DNA of 64,000 nucleotides from Dacryopinax spathularia (Eukaryota > Basidiomycota > Dacrymycetes > Dacrymycetales > Dacrymycetaceae): assembly GCA_037974965.1 (NCBI GenBank), contig JBBPFI010000010.1, forward strand, positions 1,054,001 to 1,118,000. Direction: 5' to 3'. Under the pieces are notes generated by a model. That model made no database searches, was not told where the DNA came from, and saw only the letters and a program-made list of their open reading frames with translations. Positions 13,563-24,665 of this stretch are shown one piece after another. Positions within the stretch are counted from its first letter, which is position 1, and the number at the start of each line of letters is the position of its first letter. A program made the translations under genes and the position numbers.

Positions 13563-15428
13563 TCATACTGCATCCCATACCCAAAACGGGTGACGAACCT
13601 GATAAACCTTGGTCATCTGCCCGATTTGCTCTAGTTTTGGCGAGCAGCTCTCGGCCAGCTCAGTGAGCACAGTGAGTGGGGCAAGCTCAGGCCGAGTATA
13701 TGCGTGGACGCGTGGTGAAGTAGGGTAAGATAGATGGAGTACGCGAAGGTTGGGAAGCAGTTCAGCAGAGATGGCTTGGCCGAGCCTGGGCTATTAGGGG
13801 TCAGCGTTTCGCATTTTGATTGAAGATTGTGCCAAAGGGAGGAGAAAGGAGCAAGAGAATCGTTGAAGCAAGGTGAGTTGGGGGTAAAATGTGACACAGC
13901 GAAGCAGAGATGGAAGGAGCACGGAGAAACTCGATGATTCCGATCATAGCCTAAAAGCGGAGGTGGAATAATCTCAGAGAAGTGGAAGCACATGTACTTG
14001 CATCGATTTGCGGAAAACAGAAATATCAAAAACTCACCCAATCAAATTCATGTACCGGAACCATTAACGTCTCCAAGCGTGGACAGTATGCCGTCAGCAT
14101 TTCGAGCGCGTCCAGCGGAGTTGGCAAGCGAGAAATCGCAACCTTCCTGAGCGTTCTAGCATGTTGAGCTGCGAGTTGGCGGACAAACTGGGTACTGAAT
14201 TCCGGGTAGGAAGGAGAAGAGGCTGCTGGTGCTTGAGAAGCTGCTGCGGGGTTATATAGTACTAACGAGGTGGAAGGCGGCGCCAATGTTGCTGGAAGAG
14301 ATAGGGTTAGGGAGGCAAGCGGGGCTGAAGACGTAAGTTGGAGCAGCGCCTCCAGGAAGGGCTCGTGCGGTGCTGGCGAAGCAGGTAGCGTGAGGGTAAG
14401 TGATTCGAGCCGGGGAAGCTCAATGGCCTTTGCCAGCTCGGGTAGGTCGAAGTTCAAGCTGAGACTTTCCAGACTTAGTGTCTTCAAGGTAGCGGAACAC
14501 CCTTTAAGTACAGATAGGACGCCGATATGGTCGGCTTTGGCGCAGCCGACGAGGGAGAAGGCATCTAGTTTCGTTAGGTATGGCGCGAGACGGGTAAGCA
14601 TGTTCGTGCCAATATAGTTCGTCGACTGCGGATCTTGTTAAAATGAGGAGTTCTGGTACATAGAGAGAAAAAAGCGCACCTGGCAAAGAATAGTCAAACT
14701 CGTCAGCCCTCCCTCATCTGCGCCGTCTTCTCCTCTCCCAGCTTCGGTGATCGACTCAAACCACCTCGGCAACACATTTACCGCCGCCTTATCCGGCATC
14801 GTCAAGCCCAGAGCTTTGATCTGTCTCACTCGAATCAGGTCGGTAGGTTCGTACGATCCGGAGTGGGCGTTGATCTCCAGCCTCTCGAGCTTGGGAAGTC
14901 GGGAGAGAGCGAGAAGCATTTGAGCCGTAAGGGTTCCATGCCGCCTGGGCCCAATGGTCGATCAGCATACACGTCTATCCAATGCGGAGTTGGGCACACG
15001 TACGGCCAGATACAGGTCACTAGGTTGACACAGTGCTCGAGCGCTATAGCGGCTTCCGCGAGGACCTTGGTCCGCTCCTCTGAGCCATGAGATGAGCTGA
15101 ACTCGGACTCTCGGAAGAAGTCGCGGATCTCGAGATGGTGTACCCAGCGAGCGATATCTGGACGAGACGCGAGTGTATGAATCAGAGCTGCTGCCTGTGT
15201 CATCTCATCAGTATTCATGGTGGGCTCCTCAAGGTAGATGACTAGGCGTACGCGTATCTTTGCATTCCTATTCCAGCCGTGGACCACTACGCGTTGATAG
15301 AGTAAAGGGATTGCAAACGCGTTCCATTGCTGGCTCACTCGTGTACATTGTACAAGAGAGCTCTCCGGTAAAGGTGAGAGGATTGGGAGCAGCAGCTCCG
15401 GGGGAAGGGAGCTCAATGAGAGTGACAT
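13563..15428 (-). CDS. F-box protein with leucine-rich repeats
   Basis: Probable substrate-recognition subunit of an SCF ubiquitin ligase. Exons: 14998-15428, 14680-14944, 14038-14625, 13563-13790; 503 residues, phases closing. The N-terminus has the F-box pattern LPPELLLPILSPLP...VSQQWNAFAIPLLYQ that binds Skp1. Then come irregular leucine-rich segments (LSRLPKLERLEI, LTKLDAFSLVGC, LPRLESLTLTLP, LLPNLRVLHLSY) forming the likely substrate-binding solenoid. The 53-nt first intron uses donor GTGCCC; the alternative GTGTGC two nt upstream would shift the frame. Small downstream frames near 13631-14041 that read through intron 3 are artefacts. The target is unknown. Confidence 0.8.
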
Positions 15429-15745
15429 GTATGCGTGTTAGGGTTGTGCTGGATGCGGGGTTATCAATACTCGGCGTTTAAGCGAAATCAGGGTTATCGG
15501 AGCTACATCAGTGGTATTACGTCATATGGAAGGCCTGTATTTTCGCCCCATTGCGAGTCTTCTGCGCCAGTCTTTCTCTGGACCGGCCAACCCAATGCAC
15601 TACCAGCGTTAATCAACAGAATCATCGTACACCCTATGCATCTGTTCTGCCGATACTTCTTCTCTGCCGATTCCTGGCGCTAGCTCCCGCATGGGTCGAA
15701 TGACGAATATATGAACAGCCTGACGAAACGACGGCTGTTCAAGGC
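15429..15745. other. Intergenic
   Basis: Separates the F-box gene start from the 3' end of the next minus-strand gene. Nothing recognised. Confidence 0.5.
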
Positions 15746-16981
15746 CTATGTCGGTCGCTCAAACAACATCATCCTTGAGGATGGTACCTGTATGCCATTA
15801 GCAGAACATACGTTGTGGTGAGGGAGCAATTTGCATTGGATTTGGCCCGCGCACTCACCAGCAACATCCGATCCATGATTATTTGCAGGGACAGCGTCGA
15901 GGAAGACGCGCCTCCAATTGACCCACCGCTCTCCATAACCGTTCCGAGCGAATCTTGACTGGAGCTTGGATCGGAGGTAGCTAGATTGTAACCCGAAATG
16001 ACTGAGTTGACTGTAGAGATCGAAGCGATTGATCGACTGGAAGCAAAGATCGTTCCCAGTGTATCCACGGAGCTATTTATCGATTCCAGCATGCCTGGTA
16101 TAGACACACCTTGCAAGTCTCCGCTGGCATAGGACGTATTCTGAGGCGCAATTGGCTCCAAGCGCGGTGGTGATAGACTTGAACGACTCGATGGTGTGGA
16201 TGCCACATGGCGGCTGTTTGGAGACTTGTAACGGTCGTTTTCCAAGTGAGCAGTGGGCCGGAAGCGGTAGGGCCGGAAGCTGAGCCACTCCACAAGGAGA
16301 TGAGGGTGTCGGAGGGCAGACCAAAGTCAAAGTCGATCAAGGCACGGTTCGATTCAGCAAATAGTGGAAAGGGTGGTAAAAGTCTCCACAAGGCTGTGGT
16401 GTTCCGCTGCCTCCGCGCGGGGATGTTGCGCCGCTTCTTCGTCGCCTCATCACCCGTGTCAGTTAATGGTCGAATCCTTCCTTGAAAAAAACTTACCAGA
16501 GCAAGTCCGAAAAAGGACATTAGCTCCCAGAAGGTTGGCTTTAGCACTGGACTATCTTGCAGACCCATGATATGACGGGCAAGTTGAAAGGTCGGGAAGA
16601 GCTTGATGTTGTCACGGACGACCTCGGTCTATGTCTCTGTTCAACATCCTCCTGTAGGTCTCGTAGAGACTGCAACAGATCTCTTGTACCCACCTCGAGT
16701 TGGCTCAAGTACCTCCCTACCTCTGCATCGCTTGTTCCTCTATGCTGCTGGTGCCAGATCCAGGACACGGTGCAGCACACATCCCCTACGACTTTGCTGA
16801 GGCTGCTGGGACGTGACTTCCGAGCTCTCATCCCAACTCGGAACTTCCAAGCCTCCGTCGAAGGACCTCTTGGAGAACATTCCAGAGCAAATTGAATGAA
16901 GGCGGGCACACCGACAACGGTATCGATATGGCGCCAGAGGTCGATATGACGCATGATGAGGTCCGTTCTTATCTCAATCAT
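15746..16981 (-). CDS. Orphan with putative membrane segment and GT[IV]-type short repeats
   Basis: Unrecognised; the model is partly uncertain. The 5' frame (about 16541-16981) encodes a helical region (RYLSQLEVGTRDLLQSLRDL) and ends near VISW. A hydrophobic segment TFWELMSFFGLALV follows at about 16495-16540, with a GTAAGT donor. The 3' frame (about 15863-16293) is Ser-rich and holds two copies of a short motif: LGTIFASSRSI and LGTVMESGGSI. A last exon (VPSSRMMLFERPT, stop at 15746) is reached through a GTGAGT donor and an acceptor near 15787. The middle junctions (16300-16560) could not be fixed. The same motif recurs in the gene at 24666. Confidence 0.45.
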
Positions 16982-17719
16982 GTTTCAGCGCTCGGGTAAC
17001 TGGAGTGTGGGTTCGAGGTACCGGTTGTCCCACCAGTCTTCAAGCGGTCAGAGCTGTACTTGAGCTCATTACCACTCAGCCTGACCAGCGCTTATCCAAC
17101 CCTGCCTTTCGGGCTTTGACGTTCCTCACATTCCCGGGCATTGAGGTTTGCGGCATCAATCACTTGCGGGTAAGACTACGAGACCGTCATCCTTCCATAT
17201 TAAGCCAGATGTTGCTATGCAGCCTTGCTTGCTTCCCTGAAACCGCCTGCCGGGACACAGCCATGATCTTGCGGATTGCGGTCTCTTGGAATTAGAACCC
17301 GGCTCCTTGAACGCGGGCGAGCGCAGTTTGGCCAGCAAGGCAGCCTACGTCATGCTCACGACCGTGTACACATTACATTACCCGCCTGGCACAGCATGCC
17401 TCAGTGTTCTTCTCACAATCCAGAACCATCCGCAACAAGAATACACCACTTCCTTACAGATAAAGACGGATATAGCTCGAATAACATGCGGGAATAGAAA
17501 GCCTTGCCGATGTCCACCGAGCCAGAGAACGAAGAATGATAACCAATTGAGAGTGACAGAAATGGTCGTTGCCGATATGGCGATGAAAACCGAAAGATAA
17601 AAGAAGAGAGCATGTCGAACCGAAAGAGAGAAGAAAGAATCATGTCGAAGCGGAAACCCCAAAGAAAAATTGTCGTTATATCGTTCGTTTCGTACGTGCT
17701 TGCTGCCCTGGGAAATCGT
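16982..17719. other. Intergenic
   Basis: No gene recognised. 17560-17690 is purine-rich (GAAAG and AAAGA runs), just downstream of the 17720 gene's stop. Confidence 0.45.
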
Positions 17720-20661
17720 TCAGATCCCAAGCGCCTCCATCAACCTCGGATCCACCGGGCTCCTAGGCGGCCCCCTCCCCGCCGAATCAGCAGAATACTG
17801 TCTTCCCAGCCCCGGTCTCTCCCGCTGAGCGCCGTTCTTCGCAGTCGGAGGACAAGTGGGACACCAGCCGGCTGAGGGCTGGGACCAGTCGGAGCCGCTG
17901 CTCGTACTCGCACTTGTGTGATGGCTGGTGGCGGTAAGGGCGCTCCCGAATGAGAGGTCTCGCGAATGACCCTGACCCGCTTCGGGAGGAGGGGCGCTGA
18001 ACCTCGCTTGTTCGGCATGAATGGACTTTCCCGGTCCTATAGTGGGGAGGGCAGGGCCAGCGGATTGTTGTCGGAGCAGCACCGGTCGAATCGCGTTCGA
18101 GGAAGATAGCGGCGAGCCTGACGCGGAGAGGGGGGATGGGAACTGTTTTTGCCCCGAAGCCGGTCTTGGTCGTGGACCAAATGAATGTCCAACGCTGCCA
18201 TGTGGGCCGTACTGCGCGCTTGGGCTCGTCTGAGCTGCAGAGGAGTTGGATAGTGAGCCCTGACGCATCCCGGCGCCTAGGACGGAAAGAGGCGTCACCC
18301 CTCCCCTCAGGTTCTGCAAGCTACTGGGCGCATCGGCATCGAGAGCTGCGGGAGGAAGGGTGAAGTTTATAAGGGGCGAGTCGGGTCGTGCGGGTAAGGG
18401 ATGCGGGGGTGGGTCCGAGTTGCGCTCAGGGGCTGGTTTTTGGCGGAGAGAGCGGGTGCGGACTGGCGCTTGCTGGGAAGAAGGCAGCAGGGGCATGGGA
18501 GGTGCGGTGGAAGTCGTTGATCGGGGTGTGAGGGTGAGCGCCCTGACAGTCTCGGCCGGCGAAGGAGTGTTCGTCCCTCCTGTGGTAGGTGTCGTAGGCT
18601 GCATACACCGAAATATGTCAGAAACGATGCATATATGCGCATATATGAGCGAAGGAAGGACGCACGAAATGCTCGATCAGGTCCACCGCGGCTCTCCAAT
18701 CCCTCAGACTCTCCTCGGTGTTCCCGCTGCTCTCTCCTCCACTTCCACTCCCACTCCCACTTCCGCTTCCTGCATCCTCGCCCTTGCTACTTCCTCTACC
18801 AGTGCCTCCCCGCCCTCTTGCTCCGGGTGCACCGCGGGAAGCACCTCGTCCTCCAGGAGAGCTCGATCCAGCAGTGGCACCTTCCTCCCAACCCGTCCTG
18901 ACCCTCCCTGGCCCGCTCGCGCCCGTCCGGGTCAGAGGATACCCCCTACTAACCCTACTCGCCGCACTCAACCCACTCACCGCACTGGCATGGGTAACAG
19001 CCGTCAGAGTTGGGCTCGGGCCTGGATCTCCCCTTAGCCTGGGGGAGTGTGCGGTCGTACGGCTCATCGGGAACCCAGCTGCTAGCCCTAACCCTCTGGG
19101 TGAAGCAGTCACCTGCTGGGCGCTGCCGGTACCGGTGCCGCTCGGTAGGCGTCTTGAGTACACAGACTCCGCATCCTCCGCATCCTCCCCTTCTTCTCCG
19201 TCCTCGTCATCCTCCGTACTCCCGCTCGAGAAGCTCTCCGACCCCGTAGAAAAAGAGAGCATGCTCGCGCTCGCACTAGCCAGCCCTCCACTCCCGCTCT
19301 CGCTCCCTCCACTGATTGCACTCCGACCATCATTGATCGACGCATCGGTGATGGTCTCAAATGAACCTTGACTCCAGCGTCTACCCCGGCTCCGGGTCGT
19401 GAATGTCGAGATTGTTGTTGTGGACGGAGTTGGAGAAGGAGAGCGGAGGTACGGAAGGTTTGAAGTGGGCGATACTCTCGGCCCGCCTGGTGGAGCTTGG
19501 CCGGGATAAGCCTGTGCGGGCGGGCCGTATTGTGTATGAGGGGCTGCAGGTACAGGCCAAGTCTGTTGGCCGTATGGAGAGCGGGAGGTGTTAGGTCGTT
19601 GTTGTTGCTGTTGTTGTTGCTGAGACCAAGGATGAGCCGCACTAGCCGACCATTGTGGATCCAGCGGTTGCTGCTGTAATGCCGAGTAAGGCCTGAACGA
19701 CTCGCCCGGCTTTTCTGCCTGTACTTGTACCTGCTGGGGTGCGTATGCAGAGTAGGGCGTATATGCCGCAGACGGTGATGGGCGGATGACAGGACTCCCC
19801 GAGCTGGAGGGCGCGCTGCTCCCGTTCGTCAAGCTAGGTGTATGCACAAAGCTTTGTGGAGAAGACAGTTGCGTAGGGCTTGCGCTGAGGTAAGTGTGGA
19901 CGATCGGGCTGGGCGGTGGATGGATTTGCGCGACGGGGCCGGTGGGCGTGGTAGGAGAACCGGAAGATTGGGATTGGGATGCCTGCCTCTCCCGTTCTTC
20001 GGCTGCGAGTACTCTGCGCGAGGGTGGGAGCACCTTGGATCGCGGGAGTCCGGTCTCGGCCCGAGCAGCGTGGAACGCTTCGTGCAAGCTTGCATCGAAC
20101 GTGTATTTCCTCTGTACGCAACAGCATCAGTAAGCTTCTGTGTGGGTGAGAGCGAGAAAGCAAGGGACGCACCTCCATCCCCTCGACCTTTGCGATAATA
20201 TCCGCCTCCGCCCTCCCCTTCTTCTGCTTCGACTCGATCCACAGCTTGATCGCCCTGCTCGCCAACCCGACGTTCCCACCACAATTCGCAAGCACCGTTG
20301 TCACTTCCAGCTGAGTGTCCATCCGGAACGCAGCTCCGGGAAGGTCGCGGAAGGTCGACATGTTGGGCCTGGCGAGGGGGAGGGGGAAGGAGTAGATCGG
20401 ATAGGCGTGGGGCTCGTATTGCTGAGGCTCTTTGTGTCGTTTCTGTTGTTGTTGTTGTGAATGGCGATGATGATGATTGTACTGAGAATTAAGATTGGGG
20501 TTGACGAGCTGTGCGGGCACTACTGGCCGCTGCGCTGGGTATTGCTGTGCTGATTGCTGACGTCTATGATGAAGCTGGAGCGCTGCTGCAGGTGTAGCTG
20601 GTATGAATGCAGGCTGAGGTTGATGTTGATGTTGAGGCTGCGAGTGAGGGAGTCCATGCAT
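17720..20661 (-). CDS. KQKKG-domain family protein A, large low-complexity protein
   Basis: Unrecognised family, named here after its conserved KQKKG run. Exons 20173-20661, 18666-20111, 17720-18598; 937 residues, all phase 0. A Gln/His/Pro-rich leader precedes a compact domain (about residues 115-195): DTQLEVTTVLANCGG, IESKQKKGRAEADIIAKVE, then across the first intron RKYTFDASLHEAFHAARAET. The rest is Ser/Pro/Gly-rich and likely disordered, with poly-Gln (CAA/CAG near 19600-19640) and an acidic patch (EDDEDGEEGEDAEDAE). A conserved-looking island ESLRDWRAAVDLIEHF ends exon 2. The gene at 27239 has the same domain with an intron at the same codon. Composition would suit a scaffold or regulator, but no function is claimed. 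The second intron carries a doubled TATATGCGC palindrome. The ATG at 20661 is the first in frame. Confidence 0.7.
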
Positions 20662-21317
20662 GACAGTCTTTGAGATCAGCCCGTGGGATGAGCTTATATT
20701 TCGGATAGAAGCCGGACGGATACGAAGTGAGGGAGGCGGCAGGGGCGGTGGGCGACAGGGCGCACGGTTGCGTCAGGGCAGCGCTGGGATAGGGTAGCAC
20801 TCTTTCAGCCAGTGAGAGAACGGGGCGGCGGGGCCTGGACGGGTCGGTGGATGAAAGGGACGAGTTCGAGACGAAAAGGGATGTTCCCAACGGCGGCGGA
20901 TTAGGGTTGCTCTGGTTGGTGTTATTGGAGAGTGCTAACTTTGGCTCGCGGTCTCGCTGTCCCTCCCTCTCCCTCCACAAAGAAGTGCCACAGATAGGGA
21001 CACACCCACCTTCAGCTGCCCTTTCCCGCAGCTCACAGCCTCAATTCGGATCGGGAGAACTAGTCGGTGCGTACAAGAAGCGCGCACGAGGAGTCGCTCG
21101 TCCCGCTGCACGAATTGAAGCTGAACACTGCAGATGCTAGGCAGGCCGCGTCGGCCAGGCAGCTGAAAGTCGAGGAAGTGGGTATTGTGGAAGATCGTGC
21201 GCCGCTGGAATGTGAACACTGAGTGCGAGCCGACGGTGACAGCGGACTCCAGCAGCGAGTGAATGAGAAACCTGGTTGCCGGAGGAGTTGTTGACCCGCG
21301 TGTGTGCACTGATCGGC
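20662..21317. other. Intergenic, upstream of family gene A
   Basis: Probable promoter and 5' UTR of the minus-strand gene. Overlapping frames on both strands, none convincing. Confidence 0.45.
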
Positions 21318-21324
21318 ACGCCCA

Positions 21325-21433
21325 TATGGAAAGCGGATAGGGCGAGGTTCAATTCACGCGCGAAGGAAGGGGATTTGCCTCCTTCACTGGATGGGGTCCC
21401 TTAAGGACCCCACATTTACAGAACAAATAGCTA
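21325..21433. repeat. Left terminal inverted repeat
   Basis: Reverse complement of 22914-23021 with only a few differences (for example GGATGGGG versus GATGGGG, CACATTT versus ATATTT). Contains the palindrome GGGGTCCCTTAAGGACCCC. Confidence 0.85.
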
Positions 21434-21446
21434 GGTCCCAAGACCC

Positions 21447-21532
21447 TAGGACTTTAATTAGACCGGAATGTGCTTATATAACGCGTGGCTGTGCAGTAAA
21501 AGTGAAGAACTCACTCAATTTGACAGGTATCT
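21447..21532. repeat. Internal inverted repeat B, left arm
   Basis: From AGGACTTTAATTAGACCGG through GCTTATATAACGCGTGGC to GACAGGTATCT. Matches the reverse complement of 21842-21927 with one base change and a short indel in the A-run, giving a potential hairpin with a loop of about 310 nt. Confidence 0.85.
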
Positions 21533-21841
21533 TTCTGCTTTAAATTAGAGACAATTTCTCTTGTGATTCTGTGCTCTTATAAAATGTACTAAGAAAAAAA
21601 CTTTGCTGTATTACATTTGTTATGGGCTAGCAGGAGAGTGGCACAGCCACGTTTAAGGGCTTGGGTCTACCCTGTAGAGTCGGATAGACCCTTGAGGGTC
21701 TGGCTAAAAGACCCTACACAGCCGCATGTTTTTTACCTTGGGTCTAATATTTAACTCAGCAATCGCCCTAAATAATTGACTTATGATTTTAGTAATTAAC
21801 TAGATGCTCTTATTGTTGAGCTATAATTTAAATAAAATAGA

Positions 21842-21927
21842 TACCTGTCAAATTGAGTGAGTTCTTCGCTTTTTTACTGCACAGCCACGCGTTATATAAG
21901 CAAATTCCGGTCTAATTAAAGTCCTAA
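21842..21927. repeat. Internal inverted repeat B, right arm
   Basis: Partner of 21447-21532. It abuts inverted repeat C directly. Confidence 0.85.
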
Positions 21928-22025
21928 CGTAGATCCCTATCGCGCGGGCCACCCTATCGAGTGAGCCGTATATAAAACATGGTAACTTGTAAGGGCAATA
22001 ACACCACAACACATTTATCGATTGT
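21928..22025. repeat. Internal inverted repeat C, left arm
   Basis: Starts TAACGTAGATCCCTATCGCG. The first 55 nt match the reverse complement of 22285-22345 almost exactly; similarity weakens towards the loop. Confidence 0.8.
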
Positions 22026-22244
22026 CTATGCAAAAGAGACTACATCATACTGACAGTCTAGCCTTCCCCATGGTCTTATGCATTTGAGTTAAAAATCATT
22101 AGAAATTGCAGACCTTGCTAATGTGGCTGTGCAAAGTGCGCGCCTGACCAAAGTTGACATGAAGAAGAATATTTTTCTGCTGGCAAAGCTTGCCCAGGCC
22201 TAGTCCCAACCATGGGGATCACTCAGCATCGTTTATGTGAGCAA

Positions 22245-22345
22245 TTGATAAATGTGTTGTTGTGTAATTTCGAGACCAAGCTACTATGTTTTATATGCGG
22301 CTCACTCGATAGGGTGGCCCGCGCGATAGGGATCTACGTTAGGGT
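22245..22345. repeat. Internal inverted repeat C, right arm
   Basis: Partner of 21928-22025. It is followed by TAGGGTCTTGGGACCT, which is the reverse complement of AGGTCCCAAGACCCTA at about 21432-21447, so a complete smaller inverted-repeat unit (21432-22361) is nested inside the outer element. Confidence 0.8.
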
Positions 22346-22913
22346 CTTGGGACCTACACCAGGGGCCGTCTCCCACTCGAACTCCGTGTGGACGCGCTGG
22401 GAGAGGCGTCCACCCGAATGCCGCCAAAAGGGCGCCCTGACCAGACGCGGATCCGCATATGTGGAGAGCTCGAGGACGGAAAGGGTCTTGTTCTTGGGTC
22501 TGTCTAGATGGGGAGGGGTCTGGCTGGCTAGCATTATCACCGGTCCTAAAATGCTGATAATAGTATATATTAGCAATCTATTCTATTACATTCTACTATC
22601 CTATGCTGCCTACCAATACTGGAGATGATAAGCCCCTAACATATTTGTGAGCAAAGAAATGCGGCATGAGTGTTGCACTTACATGGTGGTGGGAGGAGAG
22701 CAAGATGAAAATCACCAAGTCCGCAAAGCGCGCTACCAAACGCGTCGCACAGATCACGTGTGTCTTGATTTTGCGGGTCTGGCCTGGGTCTTCAACCCTT
22801 TTCGCCAAACCTCGAAGACCCTAACCCTCCGAGCGGAAACCGGCTGGACCGTCCATGCCGGAACCGTAGACAGCCCATCCGTGCGGAGTCCTGTCGGAAC
22901 TTGGCTGGCGGTG

Positions 22914-23021
22914 TAGCTATTTGTTCTGTAAATATGGGGTCCTTAAGGGACCCCATCAGTGAAGGAGGCAAATCCCCTTCCTTCGCGCGTGAATTGAACC
23001 TCGCCCTATCCGCTTTCCATA
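22914..23021. repeat. Right terminal inverted repeat
   Basis: Partner of 21325-21433. Frames crossing it are artefacts. Confidence 0.85.
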
Positions 23022-23027
23022 CGCCCA

Positions 23028-24665
23028 CCGAGAAAAGTAAGGGTCCTGCTTTAGAAGAAGAGGGGAAAGCTTCCGCGGGGAAACGCGTTGTCGCCAATCA
23101 CCGTGGGTTACAGCGAACGTGCGTCGGCGAAGGCGCGCGGAGGACCGGGAAGAGCGAAGAAGGTGCCGACCGGTCCTCCCGGCTCTGCGCCGCATCTTCT
23201 CCTGCTTTGCAGGGGTACAGAGCGATAGAGCTGAAAAGATGCAGAGGTAGCAAGGGGGAGGTGTGTCTTGCGTTCCAGACTGAACGACTAGCGTTGAAAA
23301 GCTTCCTCCACAACATGGCGACAGTTGAACCCCAGAGATGGAGACCATGCGGCGGGGGAGAGCAGCCACATGATCATGCGTGACAGGATGTTTCTGGCTT
23401 CGAAGGACCTCGTTTCAGATCTTATCTTTGGTAAGTATGTGTTGTTGTCTCTGAACTTGTGAAGGTTTGCGATCGTGTGACTTGAAGAAATTCGCAGCGT
23501 TCAAGACAGCCAATATATTATGGATACACTCGAGGTTGACTTACATCGTCGATTATACAGAACCTGAACTCTTGGGGGTTAAAAGCCCTGTTGCATGCGA
23601 CATCGATTGTTGTTCAACTCCCAGTCTTAAGCTTACCCTTTCCATAGGCTCCACCGTGATAGCAGCATGTGGAAGTACCACATGCAAACCCATAGTAATC
23701 TCCGCATCGAACCCTCCGCACTTCTGTACAGAACCCACCCGAGCTCACACAACTTCCCGACTGGGGAAAGCAAGCGCGTGTTGCCGGCGGCGTCATAGGG
23801 ACGCTCCCATTGGCTATCAAAGGTTGTTGGTCTACAATCTTTTTGATGGGATGTCATATGGTTTGTTGGAGCATCTGGCCATTTCTTGGCCTATTTTGAT
23901 CAATCCAGCAAGCACGTCTTGAAGGTGCCTTTTGCGAGTAAGCGGTGTCTCCTCCTCCTACGTGATGGATTCACAGGCCGCAGCTGTCTGTGTTTTATAG
24001 TGCTTAGACCTGAGAAGAAGAGCCTCTTGTGAGCCGCACTATCCCATTTCCGAGCTCCAGTCAAGACTCCCGCAGGACGATTGTGAAGGGCAGAGACTTC
24101 TTTCCACCTAACCGACGCAAATTCCACTGTCCCAGCTTGGCCGATGGCAGCTAACTTAGCCAAGCTCCCAATTTTGAGCTTAGCAGTTACTTACGTGAAC
24201 TTATTAAGCCTTATCGCTCCCCTGGAGGACTGTCCCCGGCCTCTCATGTTTCGAGCGGAGGAACTGCAGCATGAAAACCTGGTCGATAATTACATTTGGA
24301 GTACCAGAGTACCTCTATGAAGGCAGGGACCCACTTGGCGTTCCTTGGTGCTTTCCCGGCTCGGTAGGATGACTTCTAACGCGCAGTTCGAACGGCTGTG
24401 TCCGAGACCCCTGCTGTTCGACTCCAGTCTTCCAACTTCGACGATCCGGGTTTGCGCCAGCACCGAGCGTGGCAACAGGCAGCATGCTATTCACGCCGCA
24501 ACAGAAAAGCAAGCGCAATGCGGCACACTTCTTGAGGCTATCTATGCGGCCGAAATACCCCAAAGCGGGGACCGCGTCCTGCTAGAGTCGTAAGTTCGCT
24601 ATCGCTGACATCCCTACACCACCCCTCAACGTCTCGCTCCTCCGTCACACTTTCCGAGCTTCTTA
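23028..24665. other. Intergenic
   Basis: No gene could be modelled. A short minus-strand frame at 23614-23820 encodes a Cys-rich tail (CGDYYGFACGTSTCCYHGG) that resembles small secreted proteins, but it has no signal peptide and the antisense frames are equally long. Confidence 0.4.

Larger units (their letters stand above)
21318..23027. mobile_element. Non-autonomous DNA transposon-like element with long TIRs
   Basis: About 1.7 kb, markedly AT-rich inside, bounded by inverted repeats of about 108 nt (21325-21433 and 22914-23021) at very high identity; ends read ATGGAAAGCGG and CCGCTTTCCAT. Direct repeats ACGCCCA lie immediately outside (21318-21324 and 23021-23027), a candidate 7-8 nt target-site duplication. 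An 8-nt duplication is typical of hAT and MULE elements, but no transposase frame is present, so the superfamily is not assigned. The interior contains two further inverted-repeat pairs and many GGGTCT/AGACCC hexamers. It lies between family genes A (17720) and B (24666). Confidence 0.75.

Noticed and set aside
18360-19371. Long plus-strand frames (up to 225 codons)
   Set aside because: Antisense of the Ser/Pro-rich part of family gene A; GC-rich coding DNA gives long shadow frames.
22212-22628. 138-codon plus-strand frame in the transposon-like element, similar to a minus-strand frame at 21848-22033
   Set aside because: The protein likeness (SLDRVARAIGIYVR in both) comes from inverted repeat C; no transposase features and low-quality composition.
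22901-23383. 160-codon plus-strand frame across the right TIR
   Set aside because: It runs through the inverted repeat and has equally long antisense frames; no recognisable domain.
23614-23820. Cys-rich minus frame (CGTSTCCYHGG) as a small secreted effector
   Set aside because: No signal peptide, cysteine spacing matches no family I know, and the other frames are equally open.
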